DNA of 64,000 nt. It comes from Nitrincola iocasae. Lineage in GTDB: Bacteria; Pseudomonadota; Gammaproteobacteria; Pseudomonadales; Balneatricaceae. The stretch spans positions 992,001-1,056,000 of the forward strand of contig NZ_CP044222.1 of assembly GCF_008727795.1 (NCBI RefSeq), read 5' to 3'. Made by a program: the position numbers and the translations under genes. The notes beneath the pieces were generated by a model, which did no database searches, was not told the DNA's origin, and saw nothing but the letters and a program-made list of their open reading frames with translations. Below are positions 43,601 through 51,857 of the stretch, in pieces; within the stretch, counting starts at the first letter, position 1; each line of letters starts with the position of its first letter.

Positions 43601-44267
43601 ACTGGGACAGGGGCTGGAAGAAACTCTGAGCGGCCTGCAAACGCACATCAAAGGCATCAACGCACTCCCCGCGAGTGGTACGCCGGGACTATTGAAAGCG
43701 GAGCTGGCAGAAGCAATTCAAGACACAGAAGCACGGTTACAGCAGCCGGATTTCTTCAAATTCAGCACTGACTTTGCCTCTACCCTGACCGCACTTAAAT
43801 CCCGTATGCGCGATACCGTCATCGCCATGCAGGCAGAGCAAGCTCAGCGCATCAAAGCGGCTGAACCGGATCTGCGCCGCTTGTCGGAGTGGACCGAACT
43901 GACCCAGCAGGAACAGAACCGCCTGTTGGCGGATTTGGAGCAGCTAGGGGTTGAAGCCAGTGAAGACCTGAGTGGCCTGCAAACCCTGGTCAACCAGGAC
44001 TACAGCATCAACAACACCATCCAAGATCTCAAACAGCGCATTCAGCGCATCGGCCGCGAGCGCCTGCAGGAAAAGGTTAAGCAAGAGCAGGACAAAGCGG
44101 TGCAAGAGGGTAAGCCCAAGCGTATGCAACGTAAGCTTTCCTCGAAGCCTCGTATCACCAGCATCAACGAGCTGGACACCTTGATCAGCGAACTCAACCG
44201 TCTGCGTGGTGAATTGAGCTATGCCCACGAGTTTGAGCTGACCCTGAACCTACAGGACGAGGACTAA
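40623..44267 (+). CDS. brxC: BrxC, large BREX ATPase
   Basis: 1214 residues, normal size. Walker A GFYGSGKSS at 75-83 and Walker B EYIIFIIDEVGQYVG near 260-274; a sensor-like WIIGTAQQTL near 300. Long helical regions with coiled-coil character fill about 560-1214 (for example RQKGELQNIYLLGRTTPEMD, ALKSRMRDTVIAMQAEQAQR). BrxC (DUF6079-type) is needed for both methylation and phage exclusion and probably works with PglX and PglZ. It ends three bases before pglX. Confidence 0.93.
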   Translation: MAVEIKSLFDSNKNIYRTIEKVITYGASQEERLKAEISEYVVTDSIEEQLESLLQKMDAAMEAGGQNEVGVWVSGFYGSGKSSLTKYLGLAFDDRVQIDGVPFIQHLKDRLKKNTTKALLTKVASRFPAAVLMLDLASEQVAGATMEEVSTVLYYKVLQWAGYSRNLKVAAFERRLKLDGRHEEFLQLFRDLTEGEEWESYRNDELVVDSVIPEMAHQLYPQLFKTPTSFTTESSEVIRFENDRVTEMLDIAREATGKEYIIFIIDEVGQYVGSRQNLILNLDGLAKNLKNIGDGKVWIIGTAQQTLTEDDSKAALNSAELFKLKDRFPIQIDLEANDIKEICYTRLLGKSATGESELGQLFDLHGQALRHNTKLVDARAYGADFKRQTFIDLYPFLPAHFDILLHLLGALAKSTGGYGLRSAIKVVQDILVDESDNRTPIAKQPMGWLVNTVTLFDALEKDIRRAFASLYASVDKVKLRFPDSALHQDIAKTVCILQVLNNLPVSRQNVTSLLHSGIAQASAADSIANAIEELISDPIVPFGEQDSNLCFFSEKLNEIEQERASIATRSVELRRIISDALKEVYSPLPATQLNGTLSVQTGLKVLTTAGAVPTALAGDRNPVQTIIELVDPVEYDNAKTRLTNDSRQKGELQNIYLLGRTTPEMDELTTEIFRCREVATRYRNEPDQEVKDYCAGQLDRASRLLSDLERHIRRSLLQGSFLFRGTLTAVDSQSQDLIEAARKHLADVAEQVFDRYAEVPVRAGTDLAEKFLRLGNLSAVTHQVDPLNLVQTSGGIPSINTQHKAIISIRDMIDRQGTIEGKRLTDLFTSPPFGWSPDTLRYLIAAMLIASEIKLKTGGREVTVNGQQAIDALKTNNTFKSVGISLREERPSIEVQARAAERLTELTGDIVIPLEDEISKATVKLLPRLQHEYGPLAEKLRAMGLPGRDCLEALSQDMRDILFTDASDAPQRLGGEESDLFNSLKWASDLKTKLGQGLEETLSGLQTHIKGINALPASGTPGLLKAELAEAIQDTEARLQQPDFFKFSTDFASTLTALKSRMRDTVIAMQAEQAQRIKAAEPDLRRLSEWTELTQQEQNRLLADLEQLGVEASEDLSGLQTLVNQDYSINNTIQDLKQRIQRIGRERLQEKVKQEQDKAVQEGKPKRMQRKLSSKPRITSINELDTLISELNRLRGELSYAHEFELTLNLQDED

Positions 44268-44270
44268 TCC

Positions 44271-47200
44271 ATGGCGTTTGATCAGACCACCCGTGGCCGC
44301 TTACAAAAGTTCGTCAACGCAAGCCGAGAACTGCTCAGTGAAGAGCTGACCCGTCAGCTGCAAGCCACCTACGGCCTCGACCCGAAGACTGGCACCGTTG
44401 CCGACTTGAGTGAGCTCAAGCACCTGGACAACCGCGAGCGTCAAACCGCCCAGTTGTTGCGTGAGATTCTGCAGCACTATATCGCTGCCACGCCAGGTAA
44501 AAATACCAAGGAGCAAACGCTGCAGTCGCTGGACCGGCTGGTACGCGAACAGGCCTTTACTGTGCTCAACCGCATGGCCGCTCTGCGCATGATGGAAGCC
44601 CGTGATGTACTGATGGAGTCCATCGCCAAAGGCTACAACTCCAGAGGCTTTGAGCTGTATAAAATGCTGTCGGGCACCAGCCAGGGTGAAACCGGTGATG
44701 CCTACCGCAACTACTTGTTCAGCCTGTTTGACGAATTCAGTGTCGATCTGGAGCTGCTGTTTGATCGCCATGGTGCCCAGGGCCAACTCTTCCCCAGGGA
44801 ATCCGCGTTGCTGGAACTGCTGGAGCAGATTAATCACCCGGAGATCGAACACCTCTGGGCAGAAGATGAAACCATCGGCTGGATCTACCAGTACTTCAAC
44901 TCTCAGGAAGAGCGCAAAAAAATGCGCAAGGAGTCCCAGGCGCCGCGTAACAGCCGCGAGCTGGCCGTTCGTAACCAGTTTTTCACCCCGCGCTATGTGG
45001 TCGAGTTTCTGGTGGACAACACGCTTGGACGAATCTGGTTTGATGTAACACAGGGTAGCACCAGCCTTTATGACCGCTGCCAATACCTGCTGGTAAAGCC
45101 GGAAGAGCTGGAAGCCAAACGGGCGGAACCGGCAACACGTACCCTGCGTGACCCACGTACCCTCAAACTCCTCGATCCGGCCTGTGGCTCCATGCACTTT
45201 GGCCTCTATGCCTTTGACCTCTTCCTGGAGATCTACCGCGAAGCCTGGGCATGGGAGCAACAGCAGGGCCCTGGCAGTTTGGATCTGTCCACTCAGACTG
45301 ATGCAGGCTTTAAGCCGTTAATCCAGACCTACACAGACGAAGCGGCTTACCTGCGCGATGTGCCACGCCTGATCATTGAGCACAACATATACGGGGTGGA
45401 TATCGACCCCCGTGCCGCCCAAATTGCGACGCTGGCACTTTGGCTGCGTGCCCAGCGTGCCTGGTATGAGGCTGGCGTTAAGGCACCGCAACGCCCGATT
45501 ATTGGTCAAGGCCATGTGATCGCTGCCATCGCGCCGCCTGCGGAAAAAGAGCTACGCCAACAGTTTGCCGAACAGTTGGATAAAAAGGACGCTGAACTAT
45601 TCGAGAAAACCCTGCAGCTACTGCATAACCTGCCTGAGCTTGGTGTACTACTGCAGGTTGAGCAAGAACTGCCCAAGCTGATCAAGCAGGTATACGGAGG
45701 TAGTGGCTACGGGCTGTTTGCAGCACAGGAGCAGGAAACCTGGCAGCAGGCAGAGCAACGGCTGCGGCAGGCGCTGAGTACCTTTACCGAGCAGGTTAGT
45801 AGCAGTTACCAGAGCAGACTGTTCGCCTTGGATGCACTCCAAGGGCTGCGGTTGATTGATCTGACTCGTGAAGTCTTTGATGTGGTGGTTATGAATCCTC
45901 CTTTCGGAGAGGCTTGTTCAGGAGCAGAAAGTTATATTAGTAAAAAGTACCCGAATTGGAATAAGAATATTTTATGTGTTTTTATAGAACGATTGTCTAT
46001 GCTGTTATGCCCGAAAGGTTATTTGGCTTCCGTAATTGATCGAAGTCCATTAAATAAGTCGAGCTACAGCAAATTCAGGGAGAGTATTTTACTTAAAAAT
46101 AACTCATTGGAAATGGTGTTGGATTTAGGTTGGGGTGTGTTAGATGCTAATGTTGAAGTTTCATCAGTAATTCTTGGTGAAGAGGTCGGCGCTTCGGAGT
46201 TAACTACCTTTATCGATTCGAGAAAATACAGTCTTGATGATAAGTCTACGTATATATATAAAGCTATAAATGATCATAAGGAATTGTTCGTTCACAAAAC
46301 CAATAGTTTCGCTCAATTTCCAAACTCTTCCTTAGTTTACGAGCTGTCTGATAATCTATTAGATTTATTTTCACGGCTACCTAATTTTAGTAACCAAGGC
46401 TTCACAGGATATACTGGACATCAACTTCAGTCTGACAGGCATTTTCGATTGTTTTGGGAGCTCCCTCTCACCGAAGAAGTCGAAAAAAACGAAAAGTATG
46501 TAAAAATGTACAATGGTGGGGAGTTTGTTCGGTATGTTCACCCTCGCAGAGATGTGGCTATTTTTGGTCCTTATTCAAAAATTGGTTCGGAAAACTTTCC
46601 GTCATACTCTTATAGACTTCAGAACAAAGACAAGCATTTTTTGAAGGGTGTCGGTTTTGGGGTTAGGGGTGATATTCTTGATTCACATTTAATCGATGAT
46701 GACAATACAATTTTTACCGTAGAAGGACAGTGTATACCAATATCTCATGAAGATGAGCGTTGGCTTTTGTTGGCTATTCTAAATAGCCAAATAACCTCGA
46801 CATTGCTAAATACATTCTCAGGACAACACAAGTATTCAGGGTATACGAACCTCCTGCCTATAGCCGCTGGTTGTGAATCTTTATCTAGAAATATAATAAA
46901 TTTAACAAAAGAAATACACTTCATTAAATCATCGTATTATAAGTACGATGAAACAACTGTTTTTTTTGATGCTCCTTATTTAATAACAGCTTTTAATGAT
47001 GGTCATTCAGTGGAGAAATTGTTACATGATCTAATTGAAAAGATTGAATCTGATAACAGAAATATTCAAAAAATTCATCATGAAATAAACTGTTTTATTC
47101 TTAAGTTCTATGGAATTAAAGATGATGAATCAATTTCTCAAGTGAAAAACGATATGCTTCAGTCACCAGATGAAGTTGTTCCTGTATGGGGGGGGCTTGA

Positions 47201-48110
47201 AAGAAATGAAATAAAAGAAACTGTGTGTTTTGAATTTATTAACTACCTTGTTGGTTGCTTATTTGGCCGATTTGATGAAAAGCAAGAAAAAGTTTCTTGT
47301 ATAGTGGAAGATGACACCTTAAATGGTCTTTCCTATTTGATCAGTGATAGGTGGCTGCCTATTTTCGAGGACTTAAGACCTATCGTAGGTATTGCCTCAG
47401 GAAGGCAGGGGATTTCGACTTTCTTCACTCAAACAAATAAATTCTTCGAATGGCATCTTAAAAAATTCACATGCTCAAGACGACCAAGCCCGGTATACTG
47501 GCCACTACAAACACCATCCGGATCCTATACTTTATGGGTTTATTATAATCACCTAAACGAGCAAACGCTTTATGCTTGTATCAACGATTTTGTTGATATT
47601 AAGATAGAGGAGGTTTTGCAAGATTTGAATAGCTTACGTGGAAAACCTGCCCGTAGCAGACAAGAAGACAATGATCTAGAAAAACTCAGCGACCTTTCCA
47701 GTGAGCTGTACGACTTTCGTTATGAATTACTGCAGCTGGCCAAATTCTGGAAGCCGAATCTAAACGATGGTGTGCAAATTACAGCTGCACCCTTATGGAA
47801 GCTATTCCAACACAAAGCTTGGCAGAAAAAGCTCAAAGAAACCTGGGTCAAGCTGGAGAAAGGCGACTACGACTGGGCGCACCTGGCGCTGAACTATTGG
47901 CCCGATCGCGTGCTGTGCAAATGCCACGAAGACCGGAGCCTGGCCATAGCCCATGATGTCGAAGAAGAGTTCTGGGAAGAGGTCGAAGTACCGGTGATTC
48001 GCCGTGGTAAGGATACCGGCGAGACTAAGCTAGAATGGCAACCTAAAGATCTGTCTGAAGCCCAGCTGCAGGCATTGATTCACCAAGTCCGTCAGGAACT
48101 AAGTCTATGA
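44271..48110 (+). CDS. pglX: PglX/BrxX adenine-specific DNA methyltransferase
   Basis: 1279 residues. AdoMet-binding motif I LLDPACGSMHFGL near 300-312, motif IV VVMNPPFGE near 538-546, with helical N-terminal (1-200) and C-terminal parts. It methylates adenine in one strand of a 6-7 bp site to mark self DNA in BREX. Bases 45900-47640 (about residues 545-1120, the region after NPPF that includes the target-recognition part) are clearly more AT-rich and use different codons than both flanks, as expected for a swapped specificity region. The stop overlaps the next gene by four bases. Confidence 0.93.
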   Translation: MAFDQTTRGRLQKFVNASRELLSEELTRQLQATYGLDPKTGTVADLSELKHLDNRERQTAQLLREILQHYIAATPGKNTKEQTLQSLDRLVREQAFTVLNRMAALRMMEARDVLMESIAKGYNSRGFELYKMLSGTSQGETGDAYRNYLFSLFDEFSVDLELLFDRHGAQGQLFPRESALLELLEQINHPEIEHLWAEDETIGWIYQYFNSQEERKKMRKESQAPRNSRELAVRNQFFTPRYVVEFLVDNTLGRIWFDVTQGSTSLYDRCQYLLVKPEELEAKRAEPATRTLRDPRTLKLLDPACGSMHFGLYAFDLFLEIYREAWAWEQQQGPGSLDLSTQTDAGFKPLIQTYTDEAAYLRDVPRLIIEHNIYGVDIDPRAAQIATLALWLRAQRAWYEAGVKAPQRPIIGQGHVIAAIAPPAEKELRQQFAEQLDKKDAELFEKTLQLLHNLPELGVLLQVEQELPKLIKQVYGGSGYGLFAAQEQETWQQAEQRLRQALSTFTEQVSSSYQSRLFALDALQGLRLIDLTREVFDVVVMNPPFGEACSGAESYISKKYPNWNKNILCVFIERLSMLLCPKGYLASVIDRSPLNKSSYSKFRESILLKNNSLEMVLDLGWGVLDANVEVSSVILGEEVGASELTTFIDSRKYSLDDKSTYIYKAINDHKELFVHKTNSFAQFPNSSLVYELSDNLLDLFSRLPNFSNQGFTGYTGHQLQSDRHFRLFWELPLTEEVEKNEKYVKMYNGGEFVRYVHPRRDVAIFGPYSKIGSENFPSYSYRLQNKDKHFLKGVGFGVRGDILDSHLIDDDNTIFTVEGQCIPISHEDERWLLLAILNSQITSTLLNTFSGQHKYSGYTNLLPIAAGCESLSRNIINLTKEIHFIKSSYYKYDETTVFFDAPYLITAFNDGHSVEKLLHDLIEKIESDNRNIQKIHHEINCFILKFYGIKDDESISQVKNDMLQSPDEVVPVWGGLERNEIKETVCFEFINYLVGCLFGRFDEKQEKVSCIVEDDTLNGLSYLISDRWLPIFEDLRPIVGIASGRQGISTFFTQTNKFFEWHLKKFTCSRRPSPVYWPLQTPSGSYTLWVYYNHLNEQTLYACINDFVDIKIEEVLQDLNSLRGKPARSRQEDNDLEKLSDLSSELYDFRYELLQLAKFWKPNLNDGVQITAAPLWKLFQHKAWQKKLKETWVKLEKGDYDWAHLALNYWPDRVLCKCHEDRSLAIAHDVEEEFWEEVEVPVIRRGKDTGETKLEWQPKDLSEAQLQALIHQVRQELSL

Positions 48111-49345
48111 GTACCCAAAGTACCTCTGCACGCCGAGGCATCCCTCGTATTGAATCGATTAAGGTCGAGAACTACCGGGCGCTGAAAAAAATTGAGCTGA
48201 AAGACTTGACGCCGCTCACCGTGCTGCTTGGCCCCAATGGCAGCGGCAAGTCGACAATTTTTGATGTGTTGAGTTTTTTGTCGGAGTGCTTTCAATTCAA
48301 TCTTCGTCAAGCCTGGGATCGCCGTGGGCGTGCTAAAGAATTGAAAACTCGCGGTCAAACTGGTCCGATTGTGTTTGAGCTTAAATACCGTGAGCAGCCA
48401 GGTATGCCTGTGATCACTTATCACTTGGCTATTGATGAAGGCACCAAAGGGCCTGAGGTGGTTGAGGAGTGGTTGCAGTGGCGTCGAGGCCAAAAGGGTA
48501 AACCTTTCCGCTTTTTGGAGTTTTCACGTGGTAAAGGTCGTGCCGTCAGTGGTGAAACCCCTGATGAAGATAATCAGCGCGAAGAAGTTAACCTACGCTC
48601 GCCGGATTTGATCGCAGTGAACACCTTGGGTCAGCTCTCAGATCATCCACGTATTGCCGCCTTACGTGAGTTCATCACTGACTGGTATGTGTCTTATCTG
48701 TCGATCGATCAAACCCGACACCAGCCAGAAGCCGGGCCGCAGGAGCGCCTGAGCAAAAGCGGCGAGAATCTAGCTAATGTGATTCAGTACTTAAAAGAGC
48801 AGCACCCGGAGCGCTTGGAACAGATTTTTAAAGTGCTGCGCCAGCGCATACCCCGCTTGGAACAAGTAGAAGCTTCACCCATGCCGGATGGGCGTTTGCT
48901 GCTACAGATTAAAGATGCCCCCTTTGAGCAACCAGTGCTATCTCGCTATGCCTCCGATGGCACCATGAAAATGCTCGCCTACTTGGCAGTGCTTTACGAC
49001 CCTGAACCCCCTCGTTTTATCGGAATAGAAGAGCCGGAGAACTTTCTCCATCCACGTCTGTTGCCGGAGCTAGCCGAGGAGTGCCGCAACGCTGCAGCTA
49101 ATTCACAGCTATTTATCACCAGCCATTCTCCGTTCCTACTCAATTCCATGCGTCCAGAAGAGGTGCGGGTACTTTACCGTGATGAGCAAGGTTTCACTAA
49201 AGCGGTACGTGTGTCGGATATCCGTGGTATTAAGGAATTTGTACAAGAAGGTGCCAGCCTGGGTTATCTCTGGATGGAAGGTCACTTTGGCATGGGTGAT
49301 CCTTTGGTGAACTTTGGTGCACCACGTACCAAAATAGGGAAATGA
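48107..49345 (+). CDS. SMC/OLD-like AAA ATPase of an embedded defence module
   Basis: 412 residues. Begins RIESIKVENYRALKKIELKD, the usual start of AAA_15/AAA_21 ABC-type ATPases. Walker A LGPNGSGKST at 41-50, Walker B FIGIEEPENFLHP near 303-315, and the switch histidine in FITSHSPFLLNS near 338. No nuclease domain is fused. It overlaps a Toprim-like gene by four bases, the layout of two-gene abortive systems such as PARIS (AriA/AriB) and RloA/RloB. The pair sits between pglX and a GmrSD-like gene in one operon. Confidence 0.85.
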   Translation: MSTQSTSARRGIPRIESIKVENYRALKKIELKDLTPLTVLLGPNGSGKSTIFDVLSFLSECFQFNLRQAWDRRGRAKELKTRGQTGPIVFELKYREQPGMPVITYHLAIDEGTKGPEVVEEWLQWRRGQKGKPFRFLEFSRGKGRAVSGETPDEDNQREEVNLRSPDLIAVNTLGQLSDHPRIAALREFITDWYVSYLSIDQTRHQPEAGPQERLSKSGENLANVIQYLKEQHPERLEQIFKVLRQRIPRLEQVEASPMPDGRLLLQIKDAPFEQPVLSRYASDGTMKMLAYLAVLYDPEPPRFIGIEEPENFLHPRLLPELAEECRNAAANSQLFITSHSPFLLNSMRPEEVRVLYRDEQGFTKAVRVSDIRGIKEFVQEGASLGYLWMEGHFGMGDPLVNFGAPRTKIGK

Positions 49346-49962
49346 GCATGCTTGAAAAGCTGATGATCTTTGTGGAAGAAATATCCATGGAAGCCGCACT
49401 TGAGCAGCTCATGCCTAAGCTCTTGCAGGATGTTGAGTTTGAAATTTACCGCTTCCAGTGTAAAGACGATCTGTTGAAAAACCTTCCAGCACGGTTGCGT
49501 GCCTACAGCAGTTGGTTGCCACCTGAATGGGCTATTCTGGTGCTAGTAGATCGAGATAATAACGACTGCCGTGAGTTAAAGCAGCAACTGGAAACTGTGG
49601 CGCAACAATCCGGTTTGAGTACCAAAACCCAAGGAGGTGACCGCTTTCAGGTGGTCAACCGCATCGTCATTGAAGAGCTAGAAGCCTGGTTTTTTGGTGA
49701 TTGGCCTGCGGTCAAACAGGCCTACCCGCGTGTACCGGACAATATCCCGCAAAAAGCCCCCTTCCGTAACCCCGACGCAATCAAAGGTGGGACTTGGGAA
49801 GCTCTGGAACGGTTGCTAAAAAGGGCGGGCTACTTCCCCGCAGGCTTGAACAAACTGCAATGCGCTCGTGAAGTCGCTACTCACATGACCCCTGATGCCA
49901 ATCGCTCCGCCAGCTTCAATGCGTTTGTACAGGCCATTAACGCCATCAGGGTATGTGAATAA
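49342..49962 (+). CDS. DUF4276 Toprim-like protein, partner of the ATPase
   Basis: 206 residues. DUF4276 pattern: MIFVEEISMEAALEQLMPKL (8-27), VLVDRDNND (67-75), VNRIVIEELEAWFFGDWPAV near 106-124 and the end region with CAREVATHM. The acidic residues E12/E13, D70-R-D72 and E112/E114 fall in the order of a Toprim site (E, DxD, late acid), so a metal-dependent nuclease-like effector is plausible. The ATPase in front would hold or trigger it. No experimental role is known to me for this pairing inside BREX. Confidence 0.75.
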   Translation: MSMLEKLMIFVEEISMEAALEQLMPKLLQDVEFEIYRFQCKDDLLKNLPARLRAYSSWLPPEWAILVLVDRDNNDCRELKQQLETVAQQSGLSTKTQGGDRFQVVNRIVIEELEAWFFGDWPAVKQAYPRVPDNIPQKAPFRNPDAIKGGTWEALERLLKRAGYFPAGLNKLQCAREVATHMTPDANRSASFNAFVQAINAIRVCE

Positions 49963-50018
49963 GCTAAGAAAATTTGGACGTATAGTGACCTTGGTGGGTT
50001 ATGGCAGGAGTTTTATAC

Positions 50019-51857
50019 ATGAGCATTATGCAGCAGTCGAGCAAAGCACAGGACCGGCCACTCGGTATATGGTTCCAGCATATTCAGCAGGGGCAGATCA
50101 AACTACCCCGTTTTCAGCGCTACGAAGCCTGGGATAAAGGCCGTATCGTCAGCTTTCTTAACACAGTAATTAATAACTTGCCCGTCGGTGTCACGTTGGC
50201 ACTGGATGTGGCAGGTGATGAGCCTTTTATATCCAGGCACATCGCGACCGCTGAGGTGTCCACCAAGGTGGCTGTTACCCAGCACCTGCTCGATGGTCAG
50301 CAGCGCCTAACTGCATTCTGGCGCAGTATGCACAATAATTACGAGTGGGAAATGTACTTTGTATACTTCCCCGAATTTGATCAAAGCAATTCAGCGGATG
50401 AGTTTGAAAAAACCATCCGTTGCCAGAAACGGTGGTTAAACAAGCACGGCAACCGCATGCCTCTATGGACGGACGAGCCTGAGCAATGCTTCGTTCGCGG
50501 TTTGGTTCCAGTTGATCTACTCTGTCCTGGAGATATCGCCAGCAAAGTGGATAGCTGGATTAGCCAGGCGACTAAGTCGCTAGAGCCGAATGATAACGAT
50601 CCTGATGCTCTGAAAAAGTACAAAGTCTACACGGCAACAAGAGATAAGCTGAAAGATGAGATTGTTCAGTTACGTGAACGGGTGAGACACTTTAACTTGC
50701 CTTACCTTTCGCTTCCGCCTGATACCTCTAAGGATGTGGCACTGCAGGTGTTTATCAACATGAACACCAACAGCAAGCCGCTCTCTCTGTACGATATCAT
50801 TGTGGCTCAAATAGAAGAGGTAGCTGACCAATCGCTCCATGACCTGGAAGATGACCTGAGGGCAAAGTGCCCAAAAGCTGCTCGTTTTGGTGATGTACGC
50901 AACATGATTTTGGCTACCTCGGCACTGCTGCAGGAGAAGATACCAAACAACCGTGGCATGGTTGAAATGAATAAGCAGTCTCTGCTCGATAACTGGTACA
51001 AGCTTGAACGGGGCCTGGAGCGAATGGCGGAGCTGCTGGAGTGCCAGGGTGTTTTTGATGAAGCCCGATTGCCTACGAATGCCGTGCTGGCCGTGATTGC
51101 AGCTCTTTATGACTTGGTTCCTGAAAATGGTGACTTTGTTGCCAAGGCTGAAAAGCTGTTGCGTAGTTACTTGTGGTCGGCTTTTTTTACTGATCGTTAT
51201 GAAAACTCGGCTTCTTCCCGTGCTTATGCTGATTTCAAAGCACTAAAAGAGTTGCTTTCAACCCCCAGTTTTGATTTTAACGACTGCGTAAAAGTGCCAG
51301 TTCTAAACCGTGATGATTACCCGTTGGTCGGCAACGATGCGTTGATGAATGCAGGGTGGCCCAAAGCCATGGGGATTGAGGCTAGGGGTATTTTAGCCGT
51401 ATCCAGTTACTTTGGTGCACATGACTTTGCGGATAATAAGCCCATATCAGCAGCCAATATTGTGCTGCGTGAATATCACCATATATTCCCTGATGCACTG
51501 CTATCTGAGGCTGGTATCAAGAGCTACTATGCTCTGAACTGTGCTCTGATTACCTGGAAAACCAACCGAATTATTGGCCGTAAAGATCCGCTAGCCTATA
51601 TCAAGGAGCGTGTAGACTTGGCTGATGAAGCCAGTGTCAAAGATCGCTTAGACACTCACCTGATCTCTTACGAGCAACTTAGCCAAGCACACTATGGTCA
51701 GCTGACGGGAGATGATCTCAAGCAGCGCCTTGAAGCCGATTTCAATGCGTTTATGCGTACTAGGGCCATGCTGGTGGAAAAAACTGTAATAGAACTTGCT
51801 GCGGGTAAACAACCGAACATACAAAGCATTTGGCAGCACCAGGAGACGACTGCATGA
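50019..51857 (+). CDS. One-chain GmrSD/BrxU-like type IV restriction enzyme (DUF262 + DUF1524)
   Basis: 612 residues from ATG 50019, chosen for AGGAG at 50006-50010; the frame opens six codons earlier. The N-terminal DUF262 shows IKLPRFQRYEAWDK near 27-40 and LLDGQQRLTAF near 88-98, the NTP-binding/hydrolysis motif. The C-terminal part has EYHHIFP near 485 and ALITWKTNRIIGRKDPLAYI near 507-526, which is the His-Me finger nuclease DUF1524. Such fused enzymes cut phage DNA with modified (often glucosylated) bases. BrxU, described next to BREX, is of this type. Overlaps pglZ. Confidence 0.85.
   Translation: MSIMQQSSKAQDRPLGIWFQHIQQGQIKLPRFQRYEAWDKGRIVSFLNTVINNLPVGVTLALDVAGDEPFISRHIATAEVSTKVAVTQHLLDGQQRLTAFWRSMHNNYEWEMYFVYFPEFDQSNSADEFEKTIRCQKRWLNKHGNRMPLWTDEPEQCFVRGLVPVDLLCPGDIASKVDSWISQATKSLEPNDNDPDALKKYKVYTATRDKLKDEIVQLRERVRHFNLPYLSLPPDTSKDVALQVFINMNTNSKPLSLYDIIVAQIEEVADQSLHDLEDDLRAKCPKAARFGDVRNMILATSALLQEKIPNNRGMVEMNKQSLLDNWYKLERGLERMAELLECQGVFDEARLPTNAVLAVIAALYDLVPENGDFVAKAEKLLRSYLWSAFFTDRYENSASSRAYADFKALKELLSTPSFDFNDCVKVPVLNRDDYPLVGNDALMNAGWPKAMGIEARGILAVSSYFGAHDFADNKPISAANIVLREYHHIFPDALLSEAGIKSYYALNCALITWKTNRIIGRKDPLAYIKERVDLADEASVKDRLDTHLISYEQLSQAHYGQLTGDDLKQRLEADFNAFMRTRAMLVEKTVIELAAGKQPNIQSIWQHQETTA

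Noticed and set aside
44301..45260. 319-codon minus-strand frame opposite pglX
   Set aside because: It is antisense to the conserved methyltransferase part and shows no family pattern.
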